Source: Strongylocentrotus purpuratus (Eukaryota; Echinodermata; Echinoidea; Camarodonta; Strongylocentrotidae). From it: a DNA stretch of 64,000 nucleotides. Below the pieces are notes generated by a model. That model made no database searches and was not told the origin of the DNA. It saw only the letters and a list, made by a program, of their open reading frames with translations. The stretch spans positions 16,980,809-17,044,808 of the forward strand of contig NW_022145612.1 of assembly GCF_000002235.5 (NCBI RefSeq), given 5' to 3'. Shown in pieces: positions 49,141 to 59,000 of the stretch. The translations under genes and the position numbers were made by a program. Each line of letters starts with the position of its first letter. The first letter of the stretch is position 1.

Positions 49141-49149
49141 CTCACTTAC

Positions 49150-49440
49150 CGGATTCAGTAGAGGGGTACTCGTGACAGGAGTTTAGTTTAGTGAAGTGTT
49201 CTTCACGAATACAATGCATCAAGACTAGACTCCACCACAGAGATTTACGCTCTGATCTGGTACTGGTGCGTACAGCTAGCGCAGTACTCTTCCCAACTAA
49301 ACCGGTACGGTCGATCCACAGTGAAGTCCATCCACTCTCCGATCCGACACGCTGGCACGTGTACGGTGGGAGTGGGACGGTTCGTTTATCTCGGGAAACT
49401 GAAAGTGTCAGCAAAGTTGGGTCATGCCTCCTCATGTTTT
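49150..49440 (-). other. Candidate 5' non-coding first exon of the receptor gene
   Basis: A GC-richer, unique-looking segment ends on the minus strand at a strong donor (CCG then GTAAGTGAG, 49149-49141). A downstream acceptor before the signal-peptide exon near 21535 would need such an upstream exon. The 108-codon minus frame over it has no signal peptide, and the mirrored + frame is equally open, so I treat it as UTR. RNA evidence would decide. Confidence 0.35.
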
Positions 49441-49469
49441 TAATAATAATAAAATAATATTGATACAAA

Positions 49470-52400
49470 TATTCAACTTTTTATATAGCGCTTAATACAA
49501 ATGTCTCTATGCGCTTTGGGTCCAATCCGGGGGGGGGGGGGGAGCCGGGGGGACTCCGATTTGGTTGGTCGACGGGGATGTCGATCAGTCGCTCATCAAG
49601 CCCGGCCGCGCCCCCCCACTCAGAGGTCGAAATGACCGCATGCGTGTTGCCAAAATGTCCGGTAAAGGGGTACTTTTCGGGCGACAAAGTCCGGCCCGAG
49701 AATTGTGAAAAAAGGGGTGTATTTTACTTTTCACCCGGAGATTTCTTTAAAAAGGGGGTGTTTTTCTTTTTTTTCTCTCATCTCTTTGGACTCCTGAGAA
49801 ATTATTCCGAATTTAGGGGGTACATTGAGCATTTTTCCTGATTTAGGGGGGTCTCCAAGGCAGAAAAAGCCCGCGAAAAGCCCGCGAAAGGGGGGTTCGG
49901 AAATGTTGGCAGTCCTCAGATAGGGGGTGCTTTTAAAAATAGGGTACGAGCATATGCGTACCCTAAATAACACTGAGTGGGGGGGCCGGGTCATCAAGAC
50001 GGCTCGAAACCCGTATATTTTGGGGCATTTTTTTTCGAAAAAAAGACCCATTTTGCATGGCCAACACCTTTTGAATGAACGTGTGACCCATTAGAGCGGC
50101 ACACCCCCGTATGTCCTAATAGTGTGAGTGTTTTTAGTGATTTTAATAATTATGTCATATTGTTTTCCCCCGAGTCGAGCTATACAATTACAATTGGTAT
50201 TGTTGGCATAATCCGAAATGCACATTTCATATTAAATATCTATTCCATGAAGTAGAAGGGACGACGGTTGAATATAGTTCTTACTCTAAATATTTGTTTT
50301 GATTACAAAATTCCATTTTAACTAAGTGTCAACATTTTGCTACCTCACTTCGGTCGCTTGCAAACTTTGGGAAATGGAAAGAAGATCTTCACATGCACAA
50401 GAGACGTCATGCTAACGAACTAGTTAGTCAGTGATGGTATACAGTAATTTGTATATGGTGGACGCTGGCGGTGGTGGGCGTGGTCACGGGGCGGATCCAG
50501 CCGGCGGCAAGGGAGGGGGCCAAATAGGGAGCCTAATTCGTATATTCAGAAAATATTATATCGGCGAATCAGCCAGCCAGCGAATCAGCGGGGGGGGGGG
50601 GGGGGGGTGGGGTGATAAGGAGCACTAATTTTTTTCCTCCCAATTCGTGAGCAATATTTTTTGGCAACACCCCCCCCCCCCCCCTTGAGGCAGGAGGAGG
50701 GGGCCCGTCTTCTTTTTTCCAGTTAAATTTACCTGTCTTTTGGGCCAGGGGAGGGGGACCGGGGCCCTTGGGCACCCCTTCCCCCTGGATCCGCCACTGG
50801 TGGTGGTGGTGGGGGGGGGGTGGTGGTGGGGTAGACAGTGATGGCGGTGGACGAAGGTGGTGGTGGACAGTGCATGGTGGTGGTCGTCGTCGTCGTACTG
50901 GGTGGTGCATGGATCCAGCCGGCGGCAGACGAGTGCAGGGGGAAAAAACGTGTACAAACACGTTAATTTTACCTTTTTTGGGAGATCCCCCCCCCCCCTG
51001 GCGCTCAAGGGGGGGGGGTGCAAATTTTCAAATTTTGGAGGGCCAAAAAAAAATTGGGCCCCCATCCCTAAGAAATCCTGGATCCGCGCCTGGGCGAGGG
51101 GGCCAAAGAGGGGCCCAATTCATGCCATATATCTAGTGGCGAAACAGCCAGCCGGTGAATAAGCAGGGGGGGGGGGGGTAGGGGGTAGTGATCGAGCACT
51201 ATTTTTTCTTTTTTTTTTTTTTGCCTCCAAAAATTTGAAAATTTGGGGGGAGTGGTATTAGCACTAATTATATTTTTGTTCCCCCCCCCCCCCTTGGGCA
51301 CCATGGGAGGGGGCCCGTCTTCAAATAAAGGTAAAATTAACGTGCCTTTACATGTTTTTTTCTGGATCCGCCACTGGTGGTGGTGGTTGAGGTGAATTAC
51401 GGTGGACGGTGGTGGTGTACCTACATGATGCTGGTGCATGAAGGTCGTACGTAGTGGACGTAGTTGTGGTGGTGCCAGTTGTGGTACGTGGTACGTGTTT
51501 TAGGCCTACGTGGTAGCGGTGGTGGTGCCCGGATGTTAGTGGTGGTGCATGGTGGTGGTGCATTGTGGATCTATTAGGAATAAATCATTGTCAAAATCAT
51601 TCAATAAATTGGGGTAAAAATAATTATTCCACCATTATGACCAACAGTGTACTATTCGGATCACAAACTATTGCAAGTGAGAGCCAAAAATGAAGCGAGC
51701 GAGTGCAAACAATAATTTCACTCTAAATATGGCAAAAATGTTATTTAGCCATAGGCTTATTGATTTAATGTAAAATCATATTTGGTCGATCATTTTTTTT
51801 TTTTGCCAAGGAATCATCATGATTAGTATAAATTTATCGAGAAGTAAAGCGAACATTCGATATAATAGTAACATGCAATACAACAAATAAGGTTAGCACC
51901 ATGCTGCCCGAATAAATCATGATTGTATCCGTGGACCTCGCTGTCTGAAACTACCCCGTTTCTAATTTTAGGAGCGAGCAAAAAAACAACACAATTTACT
52001 TCATTTGAAATATGATTTCCTCATCAAAATACCGAGCAATTCGAGCGAGCTCTCTATATTTGAGAATCTTGCAGTTCCAAGTGACACTTTGTTTCCATGA
52101 AGTTTTATTCCAAAATATATTTTAAATATAACTGAAATATTCTCGCGGCACCCCAATTGAAAAACGGGTCAACAATAATTGAGCGGGCAGATTGACTATA
52201 TAGCTGGGCATATCTCTTGCCCCTTTGGAGTGGGACAATTTTGCAATAATTTTAAGACTTATCATAATTGTACCCACGTTACTGATTCACAACGTACGTG
52301 TGTAATAATCTTTAAAGAGCGATTTATCTCCTTATTATTTTCTCACGTTCTATTCGTTTCCTTCATTGATCTCTCCCCTCGCTGTCACCTCTTCCCCCCC

Positions 52401-53440
52401 CCCTTTTTTGCCATTTGATTGGGGCACCCGTGCGGCCCGCCCCCCCCCCCGGGCCCGTATCTACGCCACTGGAAGTGATAATCGACTGGTTAGTAGTGAT
52501 GCCGGTGGTGTTGTTAGTGGTGGGGGTGATACAGTTTTAAATTTTGGCTCATGATGCACCCGGGGGTCTCAGTCATAGAATAATGTTAGCATGCGTGACC
52601 ACTGGTTTTCCAGACACCCCCTAAACGAGGAATTCTTCTGAAACCAAAATACACCCTAAATGAGGATTTCGCGTGTTTTTTTTTCTCCAAGTATTCTCAC
52701 CCTAAACGGGTATTTCAAAAAGTGTACTCCTAAACAAGTATTGTAAAATAATTATTGTAGCCCCTTGAGCACTTTGACAGACGTATAGGCTTACTCACCA
52801 GAGATGAAAAGAGAGGAAAAGGACAGTTATTAGAAAAGAAAGGGGTACTTGTCCTATGTAAAAAAAAAAATTAAAAAAGGGCTTTATGTGGGTACCTGAA
52901 AAGGTAGGCCTGCACAACGCCCCCCCCCCCCCACCGGGTGTGCCACGTCTGGCATAATGGGCAAAAATGAGAGAAAAAAAACTCGGAAAATCATGTCATT
53001 TCAGAAACATTTGTAAATCTCTGGTATCGAAATAGAAATAAACCACGTTTGAATTTTATTTGGGGGTCAACTACCCCTCCCCCCTTTAGTACGCCAGCAT
53101 AACAAATAATTATGTTGATCACCGCCAAGAAAATGCATGCAATCGCAGATCATCATCGTTGCTTAATTTAAACTTTTTTTTTTTTTATTACCGCCAGTCA
53201 TGACCAAGCCAATCATAACTTTTTCTCAGGGGCGGATCTAGCTTTGAGTGCTACCGGGGGGGGGGGGGGGTTGACCCAGTGCCAATATTTCGCTCATTGT
53301 GGGGGTGTAGAAATCACTAAAAAATAAAAATCATTTTGCCCCTGACATTTAATAAAATAACAAATAGTAATAATTGTTTTACTATAGCCTATAAGGGGGG
53401 GGGGGGGGTAAACCCCCACCACCTAGATCCGTCCCTGATT
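49470..53440. repeat. Dense patch of diverged repeats and G/C homopolymers
   Basis: No gene. Components: a TATATAGCGCTTAATACAAA segment at 49484 that recurs at 53523; GGGGGTGT/CCCTAAA-type diverged units at 49700-49980 and 52615-52745; a (GGT)n at 50795-50830; and a duplicated ~250-bp module (50560-50810 and 51140-51385). Each module copy holds CAGCCAGC, a G-run, GAGCACTA, a C-run, GGGGGCCCGTCTTC and the end GGATCCGCCACTGGTGGTGG. More than ten homopolymer runs of 9 or more G/C lie here. Confidence 0.7.
53227..53439. mobile_element. MITE with GGGGCGGATCTAG termini
   Basis: The left end TCAGGGGCGGATCTAG is mirrored by CTAGATCCGTCCCTGA at the right end, with G-runs just inside each end. About 210 bp, non-coding. 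Superfamily uncertain. Confidence 0.7.
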
Positions 53441-53639
53441 TTAATTGTTATATTCATGAAATCGGCCCTTTCAAAAATCTTTCTATGCTAATAATAATAA
53501 TAAATAATAATATTTAATTTTTATATAGCGCTTAATACAAATGTCTCTAACATGATTTATGACAACAACAACACAAAAGAACAAGGGGTAAAATCATGAT
53601 CAATATTATGAAAATGTAGGGATATGGGATATTCTCAGA

Positions 53640-53797
53640 TTAATGCACCCTCGGCCTCCAGGCAGCGTACGCAAGAGCATTTGCAATTTCCGAACAAAAT
53701 CGAACGTACGCTGCGCTTGCGCACGTTATAGTATGCTTTTGAATCCTTTCTTCTCTCGATCGCCACACAGATTTCTGGGATTCGTCCTGTTTAATTT
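53640..53797 (+). promoter_or_regulatory. Promoter and 5' non-coding exon of the SR protein gene
   Basis: A CpG-rich island in otherwise AT-rich DNA. TGCGCTTGCGCAC (~53712) resembles an NRF-1 site. A pyrimidine stretch CCTTTCTTCTCTCG (~53746) fits a TCT/TOP-type initiator. The sequence then runs to a consensus donor GTAAGT at 53798, and the partner acceptor TTACTTAACAG ends at 55986, just before the start codon. Transcription start is inferred. Confidence 0.55.
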
Positions 53798-54226
53798 GTA
53801 AGTACATTTGTTGTTTTCAACAATTATTTGGTAGAAGTTATGCACTAAAAAGCATTCATTATAATTCTCGTCATATTGTGTGCAGTTTTTCTTTAGTTTG
53901 TGATGATGTTATGATTGAACAATTGCTAGTCTAGAATAGACTACAGATGTACTCAACTCTTTTGTTGCAGAAACTGAGAAAGCCGAGTGAGGGTTGATGA
54001 TCGTGTATGTGCGTGCGTGTTGATCAAGAGTTGTGTGGGCTATGTACAAAAATTAATAGGCCTAATGCTATGCCTTTATGGACGTTGTGATATGCAGATC
54101 AGAATTCAGAATGAAGTTGATTTGTGTGAGAAGAAAGTAGAAAAAAAAGATAGTGAGCCTTGTGTCTAATTACCTAATATTTGACTTCAATCTGACACTA
54201 GTTTTTCTTTTATATTCCTTTGATGT

Positions 54227-54626
54227 TTAAAGTTAAAAAGAGAAGGTTGAGTTCTGGGAAGAGGTGAAAAATAATTTGTGAGCATTACTCATTCTTATTA
54301 TGCAAGTGTGGAAGAACATCAGTTAAGACATGTTCCCTGAAAAGCATGGCTCTTCAAATGCCTTCATATTCTAAATATGCATGTAACATTGTAAAAATCG
54401 GGGGCCGGCTTTTTACGCCACGTGTTCGTGAAGTCCCATATACATCTTTCTGTGCAAGTGTTTGTAACTTTACCAAGACTTGCCAAATTTCTTATCATTT
54501 TGATGATTCCAGAACCTTGCAATACACACACATTCTTATATGCTAGATGATCAACCTTTTCTGGTCGGTTCCACACCGTTTCTTTCATAATGCAATCGCA
54601 TGACCACAACTCAACTTCATCTTTAA
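54227..54626. mobile_element. TTAA-flanked MITE, copy 3
   Basis: TTAA at 54227-54230 and 54623-54626. Inverted ends contain GGTTGAGTTCTGG on the left and complementary CACAACTCAACTTCATCT on the right. The interior matches copies 1 and 2 in opposite orientation (CATTTCGTTAT-equivalent block: TTTCTTTCATAATGCAATCGC). It lies in the 5' UTR intron of the SR gene. Confidence 0.8.
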
Positions 54627-54701
54627 AGAATAAAGTGACTCTGTATTCTGTAACAATTATGAAGGTTGATGAAAAAACTCTAGATCTAGATCTAGATCTA
54701 A

Positions 54702-55077
54702 GGCCATGTAAAATTGATTTCATGTTGATCGTCCCCGCCCGCTTCCTTTTTGGGGGCCGCCTCCTATTTTTTGTTATTTGTTTTTTTTTTTTTTTGAATT
54801 TTTTTGAATTTTTTTTTGAATTTCTTTTTGATTTTTTTTTTTTTTGAAAGAAAAAAACATGAAAAACACTGCTAAAATGGCTCTATTTCTGATTTAAAAA
54901 AAAAAAAATTGTCGGCGGCCATCTTGAAAAAAAATAGCCTCGACTGTCAGGGAAAATGTACCGAGCGGCCATTTTGAGCGGCCATTTTGAAATATCAAAT
55001 ATCAAATAACATGGTACACCCTCCTCCTCTTTTTCAAAAAATCCGGACGATCAACATGTAATCAATTTTACATGGCC
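54702..55077. mobile_element. Harbinger-like MITE, TAA target duplication
   Basis: Terminal inverted repeats start GGCCATGTAAAATTGAT and continue to ATCGTCC, ~33 bp, nearly perfect at 55045-55077. Flanked by TAA at 54699-54701 and 55078-55080. A 3-bp TWA duplication is typical of PIF/Harbinger. The interior is poly-T/poly-A plus two copies of GCGGCCATTTTGA. Outside both ends lie TCTAGATCTAGA runs. Confidence 0.75.
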
Positions 55078-55245
55078 TAATGTTGGAATGTTGTTGATGA
55101 GTTCGACAGTTGTTATTACATAGCCATAGATCTAGATCTAGACTCTATTCCTCTTTAAAAAAAACTGCTGTACTACTATTAATCTAACTCCAGGGAGCTC
55201 CGGCGCGGATGCTGAAGAATTTAGAAAATATATATGTGGGGACCA

Positions 55246-55557
55246 GGGGGGTGTTTCACAAAGATCCTAAGTTGAACTTATCTCTAAGTTGGACTTAACA
55301 ATTATGGAAAGCTGTTAGCATCCTTGAAAATATTTTGTAAAAGTTGTTTTAAAAGGCATAAAATGTTGATTCAAATCATTCATATTTTCTATTATCATGG
55401 GAGATTTCATGTTCTTGATGTGAAATTTATGATAAGTCTAAAATACTTGAATTTTCGCTTTTGAATATATTTCATTATAAGGCTACAAATGGCTCTCCAT
55501 AATATTTAAGTCCAACCTAGAGTTAAGTTGACTTAGAATCTTTGTGAAACACCCCCC
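55246..55557. mobile_element. MITE with GGTGTTTCACAAAGAT termini
   Basis: The left end GGGGGTGTTTCACAAAGATC and right end ATCTTTGTGAAACACCCCCC are complementary. Inner arms also pair (AAGTTGGACTTA with TAAGTCCAACCT). About 310 bp, non-coding. Confidence 0.8.
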
Positions 55558-55570
55558 AGATGTGTTGATA

Positions 55571-55696
55571 ATAGGGACTTTTAGATTCGCACGAAGACAA
55601 TAGCTCTAAGCTCTATGCTACGATCGACGTCCTTTTAAAGCACTGCCGTGAATGGAAGTACCACGTATCAGTCCACGCAAATCTAAAAGTCCCTAT
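55571..55696. mobile_element. 126-bp MITE
   Basis: The ends ATAGGGACTTTTAGATTCGC and GCAAATCTAAAAGTCCCTAT are complementary, with a GC-richer centre. It follows the previous MITE by 14 bp. No obvious target duplication. Confidence 0.75.
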
Positions 55697-56007
55697 CACG
55701 TTCCTGTTTGTAAACTCATCCAAGTAGACTAATTTTCCTGTCTATACTATGCAGACGAGACCTAGATAAAGACTAGTATTAAGTGCTAAAAATTTCATCA
55801 GAATTATTTATTTTTAATATTATTTTCACCAAATGAAGTTGGCTGTGTCATTTTCACATTCGAAAGAAAAGTTCCCATATTGTTTACGCTCTCCTTTTTG
55901 CCTTGAAAAGTAGTATTTAAATTTTTGAGGCTTCAATCTAATGCCATGGTAATATGATGTTCACTTCACATATTCTTACTTAACAGCTTCATAAATCATC
56001 AGCTACA

Positions 56008-59000
56008 ATGTCTCGCTACGGGAGTGGCGGAGGAGGTGGTGGAGGAGGCGGTGGTGGTGGTGGTAGGTCCTCGGCTGATAGAGGATGCAAAGTGTACATA
56101 GGAAACCTTGGAGAAAGTGCCAGCAAGTCTGAACTGGAGAGGGAATTCAGCCCCTTTGGACCTCTTAAGAGTGTATGGATTGCTAGGAATCCCCCTGGCT
56201 TTGCGTTCGTTGAGTATGAAGATCCTAGAGATGCATCAGATGCAGTAAAGGACCTGGATTCAAGGTATGATCAACAATGAAAGACAGATTGAGAATCTTT
56301 CCTATACCGTGTGAGTCAAAAAAAAGTTTACACCTAGAAAATTGCTAACTATTTAAAAAATCCTCTATGAACAGTAAATTAATATACATCATATGAAAGA
56401 GTGTTTTATCCCAAATCTTTTGGTACCATTTTTGTGTGGTATGTGTTCACTCTTGGATGAACAGGAGGCATTGTTTGCTAGAGTGCAAAAATCGACTTGC
56501 GCCAAAGTGATGCCTACAGTATGTATTATGTTGGGATTAGCGGAGTGAGAGAACGAATTGAATGTATCAAATAAAATGCATTGCATATGCTTTTTGCAGA
56601 AGCAAAGTCACACACACGCGCACAAAGGTTCGTTGACATTTGATACTCGATATTTGATATGTGTGGCATGATTAATTTTGTTAGGGATGTTATTTGGATC
56701 TGCATAGCCCGAATTAATACCCAAATCCCAATTGTTTTATTCAAACATCACATAAGCAACTTTGGCTCAAGTCGATTTCAAACAGTGCCTCCTGTTCATC
56801 CATGCGTGAACACATACCACACAAAATGATACTGAATGATTCGGGATAAAACACTCTTTCATAAGATGTATAATAATTTACTGGTCATAGATGATTTTTA
56901 AAATAATGAGCAATTTTTCTAGGTGTAAACTTTTTTTTGACGCGCACTGTATAGCATGCATTATCAAGTTTGCTAATTATGTATAGCATTGGGGAATTCT
57001 AGATAATGGTGATTTTTCTCTTTAAAAAAATTGTGTTATAACATGACATGAAATCGTGTCATCTGTTTCCAATCTTTCTTTGCATTATAACTTGTGCGAA
57101 AGAATTGTATGAAAGGGTTTTAGTAAAAACAAAACGGGCAATATCTGTGAATATTCACATGTATTCTGTCCTGTAAAATATTACATGTACTGTATGCTCG
57201 TAATAAAACCCACAAATCTGAAAGCCTACATTTTGAAAGGTTTTACACGTAATGACTCCATTATCTAGTTATGGACTAAACCAAACATTGAATATCATGT
57301 TTCAAAATAACTACCGGTACAAATTACCACAAATTGAAGTACTTTCAATATCTGTTTTCTTTTTCCCTTCATTGGTTTTTAGAAACATTTGTGGACAGAG
57401 GGCTCGTGTGGAACTAGCAAGTGGGGATTCAAGAAGGCGAGGCTTCCGTGGGGGTGGAGGTGGTGGTGGAGGAGGAGGTGGTAGTTTCCGAGGGAGCCGT
57501 GGCCCACCAAGGGGTGACAGCAAGTGCTACAACTGTGGTGACTACGGTCATTTTGCTCGAGAGTGTAATGGAAAGCGCAGCTCTAGTGGTGGTGGAGGTG
57601 GAGGTCGCCGCAGAAGTTACTCCAGGTATGCTCAAAGTAGTCCACAGTTCCTTACTCTCATAATTAGGAAGTTTATCCTCTGGAAATTGTATGTCTCTAT
57701 TTTACCAGGGTAAATGGCAAAATGAGTTTGAAAGAAGTCAAAAAGAGAATATGCTACTTAATTATTACCCTCCTCTCAATCTCCTTTTCTGTGTTTCTAG
57801 TTGAAAGAGCTCTTTTTTAAGTGGAAAGATAAACAAAAATTACATTCCAGATGACAAGGTAAATACCATTCCGATTGAAAGCAAAAGAATTCAAAACATA
57901 TGTTTTACACACATAGGATTCTACAAGATAATGTTAAACAACCTGTTGAGGGAACTTATGCATAATGTTACTCTTTTTGATATGCATTTTAAACAATAAA
58001 TTTCAATTTTGTTTTGGCATTTGTAGGGTATTCTAAAGGTATTAATACATTTCCACTATAAAAAAAACTTTTACTTTTTTGTTTGCATTGAAATAATGTG
58101 TTGTTAGTGTGAATTTCTCTATGCCATTTAGGTAAATAAATAACTAGCAAATAAATTAATTGGTGAAAATGTTCTTTGTTTGAGTAAATATCTTCTTACA
58201 GTTTATCTGTAAGGCAGTGTACAGTGTTCTATAATTTCATTATTAATAAAACCTTGGTCAGAATTCTGTGACCATTCCCTCCTTCCTCCTTTTCAGGACT
58301 CTCCTTTTAACGGCTTCACAGCCAAGTAACGCCTTGAGCCTTGTAAAGTCCTTCAGGCAACCACCATAATGCACTTCCATGATATGCCCATGAGCTGGCT
58401 TTTCGACGGAATGTGATCTTTTCTTGATAGGACTTGTTCAGCAGAGGGCAGAAAGAAGCCTTGTGCTTCTGAAGCCCTCTTCTTCATATTGCACCTTTAC
58501 GCCAAATCTGCACTTCAGGGTTCTTTATGAAAAATAAGCTTCAAAAATTCCAGATTCAAAATATCGACGAAGAAAAAAGGGGCTCCAAAATTGGCAAGTC
58601 ACCACCATCTTCTTGCAAAAGCTCACAGTACGTCGAGTCATGCCACGTCGATAGGCACACGTTTGCTACTCCTGACGTCAGTTAGTTGCAGAATGCGGCC
58701 TTCAAATTGATAATGGCTTCGGGGTTTTACTATTTTCTTCGGTTCTACGTTTGGTAAAAAAGATCACGTATGCGTCTGGCTTCCTCATTCCAAAGCGCGT
58801 CCTTCTGCTTTCTCCTGCGTTTGTCCTACACTGCTGATAAAACTGGGAACCATAAGTTCCCTTTTTGTCAATCTTCACCCTTCTATTTCTACAGGCGAAA
58901 GAGGTAGTAAGTGAAGGTTTTTATTTAAGATTATTTCATTACATGTTTAGAGTGTATTCCAAAGAAAAGGAAGCTTTTGGAGGATTCACATTTTTCTTTG

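Noticed and set aside
49509..51162. Several 65-146-codon Gly/Pro/His-rich frames on both strands
   Set aside because: All arise from G/C homopolymers and GGT repeats in a diverged-repeat patch.
57252..57382. Upstream extension of the zinc-knuckle exon frame to an ATG at 57252
   Set aside because: The segment before the acceptor TTTTTAG (57376-57382) is intron. The spliced frame from 56008 restores a complete RRM, which the extension would not.
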